Source of the DNA: Candidatus Kuenenbacteria bacterium CG10_big_fil_rev_8_21_14_0_10_36_11
Lineage (GTDB): Bacteria; Patescibacteriota; Patescibacteriia; UBA2196
Assembly: GCA_002778535.1 (NCBI GenBank)
Contig: PFBP01000002.1
Span: 404-14,434 of the forward strand
Length of the DNA stretch: 14,031 nucleotides
Direction of reading: 5' to 3'
The position numbers were made by a program, and so were the translations under genes. This document shows positions 1-5,569 of the stretch, one piece after another; within the stretch, counting starts at the first letter, position 1, and each line of letters begins with the position of its first letter. Below the pieces are notes generated by a model. That model did no database searches. It had not been told where the DNA came from and was given only the letters and a program-made list of their open reading frames with translations.

Positions 1-21
1 GAGAAATTTCGTTTGAGTTAA
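1..21 (+). CDS. Possible 3' tail of an upstream gene
   Basis: Frame 1 reads E-K-F-R-L-S followed by TAA at positions 19-21. The stop lies 19 nt before a strong intrinsic terminator, which is normal spacing for the end of a transcription unit on this strand. Only six codons are visible, so the product cannot be identified. A gat-operon neighbour such as gatA would be a natural guess next to gatB, but nothing here shows it. Confidence 0.3.
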   Translation, partial: EKFRLS

Positions 22-40
22 ATGATAATAAAGCATTCAA

Positions 41-79
41 CCCTCACAACTTGCGAGTCTGTGAGGGCTTTTTTATTTT
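41..79 (+). terminator. Rho-independent terminator before gatB
   Basis: Eight-base arms CCCTCACA (41-48) and TGTGAGGG (60-67) enclose an 11-nt loop and are followed by C then TTTTTTATTTTTT. It reads on the plus strand and would end whatever transcript enters from the left, separating it from gatB. Confidence 0.85.
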
Positions 80-88
80 TTGTAATTA

Positions 89-97
89 TGATATTCT
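89..97 (+). promoter_or_regulatory. Extended -10 element for a probably leaderless gatB mRNA
   Basis: TG-A-TATTCT (TG at 89-90, hexamer at 92-97) ends six nt before the gatB ATG at 104. Transcription would therefore start at or next to the start codon. No Shine-Dalgarno sequence exists between the terminator and the ATG, which fits leaderless translation. No good -35 is seen; the upstream DNA is the terminator T-tract. The call rests on position and motif only. Confidence 0.4.
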
Positions 98-103
98 AAA
101 ATC

Positions 104-1660
104 ATGTATAAACCAACTATTGGTCTGGAAATCCATGTGGAGTTAAAAACCAAGACAAAGATGTTTTGTGATTGCAAAAATGAAACATGGAAAATCGGCC
201 AAGAAGAATTAAAACCAAACAAAAATGTTTGTCCGATTTGTTTAGCGCATCCAGGCACTTTGCCAGTGCCGAATTTTGAAGCAATTAAAATGGTTTTGAA
301 AGCTGGCGTGGCTTTAAATTGTGAAATCGCGGAAAAATCAAAATTTGACCGCAAGCAATATTTTTATCCTGATTTGCCCAAAGGTTATCAGATTTCCCAA
401 TATGATGAGCCGTTTTGTAAAAATGGCTTTTTAGAAATCAATGGCAAAAAAATTGGCATCACGCGCATTCATTTGGAAGAAGATACTGGAAAATTAACAC
501 ACACTAATAACGGCACATTGGTTGATTACAATCGCGCCGGCGTACCCTTGATGGAATTAGTCACAGAGCCAGATATAACTTCAAGAGCCGAGGCTAAAGA
601 ATTTTGTCAAGAATTACAGGCGATTTTCAGAGAATTGCAAATTTCTGACGCTAATATGGAGAAGGGGCAGATGAGGTGCGAAGTGAACATAAGTCTCTCG
701 AATGACAATTCGAGAAATTTAGGCACCAAGGTAGAGATAAAAAATTTAAATAGTTTTCGGGCAGTGGAAAAATCTATTGATTATGAAATAAAAAGGCAGG
801 AAAAAATTTTAACAGCCAAAGAAAAAATTGTGCAGGAAACGCGCGGCTGGGATGAAATCGAGCAAGAAACTTTTTCCCAGCGGACAAAAGAAGGTTCAGC
901 TGATTACCGTTATTTTCCAGAACCAGACATACCAGTTATTAAACTCAAAAATCAAAAAACTTGTCCTGAACTTAATTCAGGATCAAAAATCAAAATTAAG
1001 GAAGAAGAAGAAAATTTTATTGATATAGAAAAAATAAAACAAGAATTGCCGGAAATGCCAGCGCAAAAAAGGCAAAGATTTATAACTGAATATGGTTTTA
1101 ATTCTAATGAAGCTAAAATTCTGGCGGCCAATCCGTTTTTGGCCGACTATGCTGAAGCAGTTATTTCTGAAATAAAAATCTGGCTAAAAGATTGCGGCGA
1201 ATTTGAAGGCGGCGAAGAAGAAATCTGGTTGGCAAATAAAGATAAAATCAGCAAACTCATAGCTGGTTGGTTAACAAGCAAACTGGCCGGACTGTTGGCC
1301 GGCAAAAAAATAGATTGGGAACAAAACACGATTTCTGCAGAAAATTTTGCCGAATTCATCACTATGATTTTTACTCGCCAGGTATCAACAAAAAACGCCA
1401 ATATCTTACTGACACGAATGTTAGAGACAGGTGGCGATCCTTCGCAAATTTTAGCCACAGAAAATTTAAAACAAGATAAAAATTTTGATTTGGAAAAAAA
1501 TGTTGAAGAAATTATGAATAAAAATCCAGAACAGGTAGCGCAGTTTAAAGCAGGCAAAACAGTTTTGCTAAAATTTTTTCTTGGACAAGTTATGAAAGAA
1601 TCAAAAGGCCAGGCTGATCCAATGGAAGCAGAAAATTTACTTTTGCAAAAATTGAGTTAA
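104..1660 (+). CDS. gatB: Asp-tRNA(Asn)/Glu-tRNA(Gln) amidotransferase subunit B
   Basis: GatB is the tRNA-binding subunit of the cytoplasmic GatCAB amidotransferase, which converts Glu-tRNA(Gln) to Gln-tRNA(Gln) and/or Asp-tRNA(Asn) to Asn-tRNA(Asn). The family pattern is clear: a zinc-type CxC (C22, C24) plus CxxC (C43, C46), HPGTLPV at 49-55, the signature KQYFYPDLPKGYQISQYDEP near 84-103, DYNRAGVPLMELVTEPD near 141-157, DYRYFPEPD near 267-275, and a C-terminal YqeY-like domain with FFLGQVMKESKGQADP. At 518 aa it is longer than the common size of about 475-480. Part of the excess is a Lys/Glu-rich loop at about 281-304, just after the RYFPEPD motif, whose DNA holds a palindromic element. 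The ATG has no Shine-Dalgarno. The 3' end overlaps the convergent miaA by 24 bp. Confidence 0.97.
   Translation: MYKPTIGLEIHVELKTKTKMFCDCKNETWKIGQEELKPNKNVCPICLAHPGTLPVPNFEAIKMVLKAGVALNCEIAEKSKFDRKQYFYPDLPKGYQISQYDEPFCKNGFLEINGKKIGITRIHLEEDTGKLTHTNNGTLVDYNRAGVPLMELVTEPDITSRAEAKEFCQELQAIFRELQISDANMEKGQMRCEVNISLSNDNSRNLGTKVEIKNLNSFRAVEKSIDYEIKRQEKILTAKEKIVQETRGWDEIEQETFSQRTKEGSADYRYFPEPDIPVIKLKNQKTCPELNSGSKIKIKEEEENFIDIEKIKQELPEMPAQKRQRFITEYGFNSNEAKILAANPFLADYAEAVISEIKIWLKDCGEFEGGEEEIWLANKDKISKLIAGWLTSKLAGLLAGKKIDWEQNTISAENFAEFITMIFTRQVSTKNANILLTRMLETGGDPSQILATENLKQDKNFDLEKNVEEIMNKNPEQVAQFKAGKTVLLKFFLGQVMKESKGQADPMEAENLLLQKLS
945..995. repeat. Palindromic repeat-like element inside gatB, flanked by 13-bp direct repeats
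   Basis: Arms TCCTGAA (964-970) and TTCAGGA (976-982) surround CTTAA. They encode C287-G293 of GatB, in a loop that family members usually lack. The hairpin is flanked by two copies of TCAAAAATCAAAA, at 945-957 and 983-995. The core resembles the CCTGAA...TTCAGG palindromes found in many copies in several bacterial genomes. Whether it is a genuine mobile palindrome or low-complexity drift cannot be told from one copy. Confidence 0.5.
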
Positions 1661-2578
1661 GAGAATTTCTGCCTTTCTATAATTTTTCACCCATTTAATT
1701 CTTTTATCTCTCTTAAACCATGTCATCTGCCGTTTGGCAAATTGATGCGTGTGAATTTTAATTAAATTTATTATTTTTTGTTTTTGTTGTAGGGGCGTAT
1801 TGCAATACGCCCCTACATTATTACCAATGTTATCCACATTATCCAAATAATCCACGATTTCTTTATACCCAATGGTTTGCAAAGGCACGGCGTTTGAACT
1901 AAATTTTTTAATTAATTTTTTTGTCTCATCCACTAACCCGTTTTTTATCATTTCATCCACCCGCTTATCAATGCACTCATCTAAAATTTTTTTTGAGGGT
2001 GTAATGCCAATTTGCAGGCAATCAAAAATAGGTTTTGACTTCTGACGCAATTCAGAAAATTTATAACCAGCCATACAAACTTCCAAAGCGCGGTCTAGAC
2101 GCCTTGGATTTTTTGTATCAACAAATTCCAATGACTTGGAATCTGATTTTTTTAATAATTTTATTTTTTCAGCTAAAGACATTTTCATCAGTTTGTTTCT
2201 TAATTTTAAATCCGGCTTAACTTTTGGAATTTCATAATTATCAACAATCGCGGAAATATACAAACCAGTGCCGCCGACTATAATTGGCAGTTTGCCGCGC
2301 CTAAGAATATCTTTAATAGCCCGCAGAGCTAATTTTTTGTATTTTGCCACATTAAATTTTTGATTGGGATTTATGATATCAATCAAATGATGTGGAATAA
2401 ATTTGTATTCTTTTAAATCCTTTCCTGTGCCAATATCTATACCGCAATAAACCTGCCTTGAGTCAGCAGAAACAATCTCGCCATTAAATTTTCGCGCGAG
2501 TTTAACTGCCAGCTTGGTTTTGCCAGCGGCAGTCGGTCCGAGAACAACGATTATTTTGGATAAATTTTTGCTTGACAT
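1637..2578 (-). CDS. miaA: tRNA dimethylallyltransferase (MiaA)
   Basis: MiaA transfers a dimethylallyl group from DMAPP to N6 of A37 in tRNAs that read codons starting with U. Visible hallmarks are the P-loop GPTAAGKT (14-21), the substrate motif DSRQVY (39-44), HHLID (63-67), VGGTGLY (101-107), NPRRLDRALEV (157-167), TIGYKE (235-240) and the C-terminal AKRQMTWFKRD (281-291). The 313-aa length is normal. Between VDYL and the AKRQ helix, residues about 246-266 form an atypical Asn/Gly-rich loop, of which 254-264 is encoded by a perfect 30-bp palindrome. The ATG at 2578 overlaps the -35 box of the divergent promoter on the other strand. The gene ends in TAA inside the last codons of gatB, with no terminator between them. 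Confidence 0.96.
   Translation of the reverse strand: MSSKNLSKIIVVLGPTAAGKTKLAVKLARKFNGEIVSADSRQVYCGIDIGTGKDLKEYKFIPHHLIDIINPNQKFNVAKYKKLALRAIKDILRRGKLPIIVGGTGLYISAIVDNYEIPKVKPDLKLRNKLMKMSLAEKIKLLKKSDSKSLEFVDTKNPRRLDRALEVCMAGYKFSELRQKSKPIFDCLQIGITPSKKILDECIDKRVDEMIKNGLVDETKKLIKKFSSNAVPLQTIGYKEIVDYLDNVDNIGNNVGAYCNTPLQQKQKIINLIKIHTHQFAKRQMTWFKRDKRIKWVKNYRKAEILLTQFLQK
1788..1817. repeat. Perfect 30-bp palindrome embedded in miaA
   Basis: The half-site TGTAGGGGCGTATTG is followed directly by its exact reverse complement, giving 15-bp arms and no spacer. It is GC-richer than its surroundings and encodes residues 254-264 of MiaA in frame. The GTAGGGGCG...CGCCCCTAC form resembles small interspersed palindromes known from some bacterial genomes. 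Insertion in frame into a surface loop recalls the Rickettsia palindromic elements. Confidence 0.85.
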
Positions 2579-2600
2579 AAAATATTTTTAATGCTATATT
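2572..2600 (+). promoter_or_regulatory. Sigma-70-type promoter with extended -10
   Basis: TTGACA (2572-2577), a 17-nt spacer and TATATT (2595-2600), preceded by TGC, give a near-consensus promoter reading right. It should start transcripts near 2607, about 45 nt before the membrane-protein ATG. The -35 overlaps the start codon of miaA on the other strand, so polymerase binding here could interfere with miaA transcription. Confidence 0.75.
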
Positions 2601-2638
2601 TTCTCTCTAAATAAAAAATTCTTTTCACAAAATACAAC

Positions 2639-2644
2639 GGGAGG
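2639..2644 (+). promoter_or_regulatory. Shine-Dalgarno site deciding the membrane-protein start
   Basis: GGGAGG lies 7 nt before the ATG at 2652. It is the only convincing Shine-Dalgarno I see in the window, and it strongly supports that start and strand. Confidence 0.75.
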
Positions 2645-2651
2645 CATATAA

Positions 2652-3371
2652 ATGAATGGCTGGTTGTTTTTAAAAAAAATAATTGTGGAATTAACTATAA
2701 TAACAATATTTTTAATCCTGCCTATGTGGTCGCTGCTATCAGTATCAAAGACTGATACTCTTGCTCTGTGTTTGGCTTTACTGAACACGGCTGTGTTACC
2801 AGAGCCAAGCATACCAGTCTGGTTGAATGTTATCCATTTGGACCGTATTTCTACATTCCTCTTGGTAACATTCGTTTCCAGATTGCCGATTATTTTATTA
2901 TTTTGGCCAAAATATCTACAAAAAATAATTAATAATAGGCGTCTGGCTATCTTAGTTAAGTGGTATACCAAATCAATTGGTTGGTGCAAGTCGGTTTTAC
3001 TAAGACTAAAAACTTTCATCAGCGAAGCTGTGGCTAATCAAAAAGAAAAAGCTGAGGCCAACAAAAAATTCTTATACTACATTTTACCTTTGTTGGCAGT
3101 AATGTTTTTATTTTTTGTCATTCTGGCTGGTTTAATAAAGCTTGCAGCAATTAAAATTAAAAAATGGTATGAGGACCGCAGCAAAAAGGCAAAAAAAATA
3201 GCTGTTGACCTGGGATATTTTGGAGTGGTAGGCGGAGCTGGTGCCCCTTTTATACCATTAACCAGGGAAGCTGGCATTGCGGCTGTTTTAGTCTTAAATA
3301 ATAATAAAGCCAAAATTCTTTACAACATAGTTGATGTATTAAGAATTTTGGCGGAATCAATTTTGTTTTGA
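2652..3371 (+). CDS. Predicted membrane protein of unknown function
   Basis: I do not recognise this 239-aa protein. It shows a hydrophobic N-terminal segment (about 8-30), a second around 78-98 and a strong third around 143-167, followed by a basic stretch (KIKKWYEDRSKKAKK) and a Gly/Ala/Pro-rich region with GVVGGAGAPFIPL. The coding call rests on a near-consensus promoter, a GGGAGG ribosome site and 239 uninterrupted codons. One oddity is that codons about 28-80 use many more G/C-ending triplets than the flanks and contain a small inverted repeat (AGTATCA 2741-2747, TGATACT 2753-2759). A 141-codon open frame also lies opposite this stretch, so this part may be foreign or constrained by something other than this protein. 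The stop overlaps the convergent small gene by 15 bp. Confidence 0.65.
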   Translation: MNGWLFLKKIIVELTIITIFLILPMWSLLSVSKTDTLALCLALLNTAVLPEPSIPVWLNVIHLDRISTFLLVTFVSRLPIILLFWPKYLQKIINNRRLAILVKWYTKSIGWCKSVLLRLKTFISEAVANQKEKAEANKKFLYYILPLLAVMFLFFVILAGLIKLAAIKIKKWYEDRSKKAKKIAVDLGYFGVVGGAGAPFIPLTREAGIAAVLVLNNNKAKILYNIVDVLRILAESILF

Positions 3372-3512
3372 TTTTTTCATTCTTAAATAAAATCCGGCAA
3401 CGCGAGTTCGTAAAACCTGGCCAGCCAGTGTGCCGCCTTTCTTTTGCTTTAAGCCGGCTTTGCGCGCCAGTTCTTCACGTCGTTCGGATTTAATTTTTGG
3501 AATTTTTAACAT
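3357..3512 (-). CDS. Small basic hypothetical protein
   Basis: From the ATG at 3512 this encodes 51 aa (MLKIPKIKSERREELARKAG at the N-terminus) that are very rich in Lys and Arg, with no hydrophobic segment. I cannot name the family; a nucleic-acid-binding role is only a guess from charge. The frame stays open upstream through TTG codons at 3551 and 3542, into the left copy of the 87-bp repeat, to a stop near 3590. The gene may therefore have been joined to the repeat or lost its original N-terminus there. There is no Shine-Dalgarno. The 3' end overlaps the convergent membrane-protein gene by 15 bp, and the opposite strand also has a 67-codon open frame, which lowers confidence. Confidence 0.45.
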   Translation of the reverse strand: MLKIPKIKSERREELARKAGLKQKKGGTLAGQVLRTRVAGFYLRMKKSKQN

Positions 3513-3523
3513 AGGAGAAAAAA

Positions 3524-3610
3524 GAGGTGCTTTCTTAGCCAACTCCAGCAAGCGCTTCTTTGAGCGTTTCCGACGGAAACGGGTCCCTCAAAACGCACTA
3601 GGTTGGCTCT
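3524..3610 (-). repeat. Left copy of the 87-bp direct repeat (candidate distal att site)
   Basis: This segment matches 13884-13970 without gaps at 84 of 87 positions. The differences are transitions at 3583, 3586 and 3602. At its 3610 end it carries TGGCTCT, the complement of the last 7 nt of the tRNA-Asn gene, but no tRNA body follows. On the minus strand 3537-3608 can fold into a 26-bp interrupted hairpin. Same orientation and position relative to the tRNA fit an island boundary created by integration at the tRNA 3' end. Confidence 0.85.
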
Positions 3611-3709
3611 CGACCTCGGTCTTGAACCCATAGTTCGGAGTCCTTTAAGAGTTTTGTGGGCTTCTTGTCCCAGTGTAAATGATGGGAATCGGTCGGAGTA
3701 AAATGAGAC
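3611..3709. other. Intergenic stretch without a recognised gene
   Basis: No frame longer than about 30 codons with protein-like content is visible on either strand. GGTCTTGAACC near the left edge and its context look faintly like a tRNA T-arm, but the stems do not pair, so no tRNA is called. This would be the first DNA inside the island from its left boundary. Confidence 0.4.
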
Positions 3710-3749
3710 AAATGAGACACTATAAAAGGAGTTTTGGAGTGTCTCATTT
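3701..3749 (+). terminator. Hairpin repeat copy A, likely terminator
   Basis: A 9-nt unit AAATGAGAC occurs twice in tandem (3701-3718), and its second copy starts a 12-bp stem: AAATGAGACACT (3710-3721) pairs with AGTGTCTCATTT (3738-3749) across a 16-nt loop. The plus strand continues with TTTTTTG from 3747, so it can act as an intrinsic terminator rightwards. A related sequence lies on the other side of the pyrophosphatase gene at 4196-4242, so it is also a local repeat. Confidence 0.65.
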
Positions 3750-3764
3750 TTTGTTTAAAATTTG

Positions 3765-4141
3765 CTATTTTCTAATTATCATTGACTTAAACCATTTTTC
3801 CTGAAAATCTGTTTGTTGTTTTATTTCATCATCTGATAATTCAATTCCTTCTGGAACAACTATTAATTTATCATCTTCATCATTAGTACGGTGTAAGACG
3901 GCAATGCATTTGCCGATAAACTCTTCTACTGGCTTATTTACTCCTAAAACATAGAGGCATCTAACTCTTCTCCATCTGGAGCTAAAGTATTTGGCATAAA
4001 CCCATAATTAGCTTCATAAATCATATCAAACCTATCGTGTTTAGAATTTAAAGGCCGGTCAATTTTCACTGTAACAATTTTATTTAAAAACTCTTTTGGA
4101 TTGGTAAATTTTTCAGGGTTAGCTAGAGTTTCGGTGGACAT
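3765..4141 (-). pseudogene. Frameshifted inorganic pyrophosphatase-like gene
   Basis: Soluble inorganic pyrophosphatases hydrolyse PPi to two phosphates. The N-terminal part (VTVKIDRPLNSKHDRFDM, then YGFMPNTLAPDGEELDA) matches the short type of roughly 120 aa, with DGEELD in place of the DGDPLD metal motif. After GAT GCC an extra two bases turn the expected YVLGVNKPVEEF into S-M-F-stop at 3944. The other frame then continues as YVLGVNKPVEEF, IGKCIAVLHRTNDEDDKLIV and a tail ending IIRK with TAG at 3765-3767. Without the two extra bases it would be a 124-aa protein. It could be a real mutation, a phase-variable or programmed frameshift, or an assembly error. TATAAT 8 nt upstream of the ATG suggests its own leaderless promoter. 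Confidence 0.85.
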
Positions 4142-4149
4142 AAAATTTA

Positions 4150-4155
4150 ATTATA
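4150..4155 (-). promoter_or_regulatory. -10 element of the pyrophosphatase gene
   Basis: Perfect TATAAT on the minus strand, 8 nt before the ATG at 4141, with no Shine-Dalgarno in between. As with gatB, this places transcription start at or beside the start codon. The -35 region is weak (CAGTGA at 17-nt spacing). Confidence 0.45.
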
Positions 4156-4195
4156 CATTAGGGTCTTAATTATCACTGTACTATAATTTTAGCAC

Positions 4196-4242
4196 AAATG
4201 GGACAAATGAGACAGTATAAATGGGAAAAATCTTGTGTCTCA
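4196..4242. repeat. Hairpin repeat copy B
   Basis: The tandem AAATGGGAC-AAATGAGAC (4196-4213), followed by AGTATAAA, closely matches copy A at 3701-3725. A shorter stem forms between TGAGACA (4208-4214) and TGTCTCA (4236-4242). The two copies, in direct orientation 495 bp apart, bracket the pyrophosphatase gene. This copy lacks a good T-tract, so it is a poor terminator. Confidence 0.6.
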
Positions 4243-4307
4243 AAATAATTCAAAAAACATCAGTAAGCTTTTTAAATCCGCTCAAATAAAGATATGGTTT
4301 CATATTA

Positions 4308-5228
4308 TTAAATTCTAGAAAAGAAAAGGTACTTTCGATACATATACGATTTTATGATTTTTTTGGTTGAATTAGGATCATCTACCAAGTCACAAAAATA
4401 GGTTGAGGCATCAGATAATGTAGCAAATTTAATCCAAGAATATAATTTATTGTTCCTAAGCCACTTATGGGTGGCCGACGAATTGTATCCTTCTAAAAAA
4501 GAATCAAATATTTTAAAATCTGGCTCGGTTGCTCCATCTGGGAATGACCATTCTACTACTGCCAAGGTCAAATCTTTAATGAGAGGACCGATACAACTCC
4601 AATCGAAATCAATAATTCCTACAAATTTATTGTCATTATTAAAAAAGACGTTACTCGGCCGGTAATCATTGTGAATAAAACCCTCAATTTCATTTTGGCT
4701 CTTACCAAATTCGATTATTTCTTTTACTTGATCAATAAATTCTTTTCCTCCCTCAAACTGTTTGATAAAAATATTAAACAAAGTAACCGATCTTTCAAGT
4801 TCAGAAAAAATATTACGCTTCCTTGGTGAACTTGAGGTGAATTTAAAAGCTGTATTACTCATAACCCCCAACCCTTTTCCAGCATTATATGCCTGATCTT
4901 GGGTTGGAAGATGGTCTTTATCTACTTTAATGTGATGGCCGTCTAAAAAATCAAACAGGACAGCTACCTTGCCGTCTATTAAAGTATAAAAACTACCAGT
5001 TTTAGTTGTAAGCCATTTAGGGACAGGGGTTCCGCTAGTAGACAGACACTTAATTGCTTCGTATTCAAATCTAATGTCTTCAATTGGCAACCTCTTACTG
5101 ATCCGAAGAATTTTTTTATTTTTTTCGCCGATTATAAAAAATTCGTTATCGCTAGATTCACGAAGAAGATTCACTGGTGATATTTCAGTTAAATCATAAC
5201 ATTTTAATGATTCTGTTATTTTTTTCAT
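4308..5228 (-). CDS. APH / choline-kinase / homoserine kinase II-fold phosphotransferase
   Basis: This 306-aa protein has the phosphotransferase-enzyme (APH, PF00636-type) active site: FIHNDYRPSNVFF with catalytic D188 and metal-binding N193, followed by GIIDFDWS (D207, D209) about 14 residues later. The N-terminal lobe has KKILRISK and FEYEAIKCL (Glu for the Lys-Glu pair), and LIDG/LFDFLDG leads into the hinge. Such kinases use ATP to phosphorylate a small hydroxylated substrate (homoserine, choline, N-acetylhexosamine, an aminoglycoside). The substrate cannot be read from the sequence. The setting among glycan genes favours a sugar or an amino-alcohol, and nothing supports antibiotic resistance. 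The ATG lies two bases after the stop of the glycosyltransferase remnant, so it probably belonged to the same operon. It ends with TAG. Confidence 0.85.
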   Translation of the reverse strand: MKKITESLKCYDLTEISPVNLLRESSDNEFFIIGEKNKKILRISKRLPIEDIRFEYEAIKCLSTSGTPVPKWLTTKTGSFYTLIDGKVAVLFDFLDGHHIKVDKDHLPTQDQAYNAGKGLGVMSNTAFKFTSSSPRKRNIFSELERSVTLFNIFIKQFEGGKEFIDQVKEIIEFGKSQNEIEGFIHNDYRPSNVFFNNDNKFVGIIDFDWSCIGPLIKDLTLAVVEWSFPDGATEPDFKIFDSFLEGYNSSATHKWLRNNKLYSWIKFATLSDASTYFCDLVDDPNSTKKIIKSYMYRKYLFFSRI

Positions 5229-5230
5229 AG

Positions 5231-5473
5231 TTAATTTATTAATTTATCCCAGAGGTCAGCCGTTAAATCAGACCATGGTTTAAAAGTTGAATTATTTTTA
5301 TATTTATAGATATTTTCTAAATACAATTCTATATATTTAGGGGCTAATATTTTCCAATCAAAAATTTTAGTGTGTTTATGGCCACCACTAATAATCTTCT
5401 TTCATAATTCTTTATTAGAAATTATTTGTGAAATCTTTTCTGCCAGTCCTTGCTGCAATAGCAATAAGAAAAA
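5231..5473 (-). pseudogene. C-terminal remnant of a GT-B glycosyltransferase
   Basis: One minus-strand frame reads QQGLAEKISQIISNKEL, a TGA at 5404-5402, then KKIISGGHKHTKIFDWKILA and PKYIELYLENIYK, ending in TAA at 5231-5233. This is the typical C-terminal helix pair of GT4-type glycosyltransferases (LAEKI...NKELW-KK...FDW..LA..YIELY). The TGA sits where Trp (TGG) is common, so it looks like a nonsense mutation. The rest of the gene is missing: upstream the frame hits TAG at 5474-5476 and the similarity stops. The stop is only 2 nt from the kinase ATG, a trace of former operon coupling. The function is lost unless read-through occurs. Confidence 0.7.
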
Positions 5474-5569
5474 CTATCAACGCAGAGCGACCAGTCAGAC
5501 CAGGCATCGTCCTGGCCCTGAACACGGATTTTATATCAATATTTTTTAAATCGTTTGATAGGTATTAAC
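5474..5569. other. GC-richer scar between glycosyltransferase remnant and pyruvyl transferase gene
   Basis: No gene is seen. Around 5480-5525 base composition rises well above the surroundings. It contains GACCAG twice, 3 nt apart, and a small hairpin CCAGG-N6-CCTGG (5500-5515). It lies where the missing 5' part of the glycosyltransferase should be, so it may be the footprint of a deletion or insertion. A minus-strand ATG frame of about 30 codons starts here (MPGLTGRSALIVF...), with no support for being real. Confidence 0.3.

Noticed and set aside
73..354. 93-codon minus-strand frame opposite the gatB start
   Set aside because: Shadow of a confidently identified gene, and it overlaps the terminator.
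2594..3019. 141-codon open frame on the minus strand opposite the membrane protein
   Set aside because: The plus strand has a promoter, a Shine-Dalgarno and a longer frame. The minus frame has no start signals and its ends do not look like a family I know. Kept only as an oddity in the findings.
3430..3633. 67-codon plus-strand frame across the left repeat
   Set aside because: Arg/Phe/Ser-rich composition typical of an antisense shadow, no start signals, and it runs through the structured repeat.
3600..3710. Possible second tRNA beside the left repeat (GGTTCAAGACC resembles a T-arm)
   Set aside because: T-stem, anticodon stem and acceptor bases do not pair. Only the last 7 nt of a tRNA are present, as part of the repeat.
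4308..5228. Aminoglycoside resistance kinase
   Set aside because: The fold is shared by many small-molecule kinases and nothing in sequence or context points to an antibiotic substrate.
5402..5404. Alternative genetic code with TGA as a sense codon
   Set aside because: TGA ends the membrane-protein gene and the small basic frame, and it forms the ATGA overlap before the 825-aa gene. Trp and Gly use normal codons throughout.
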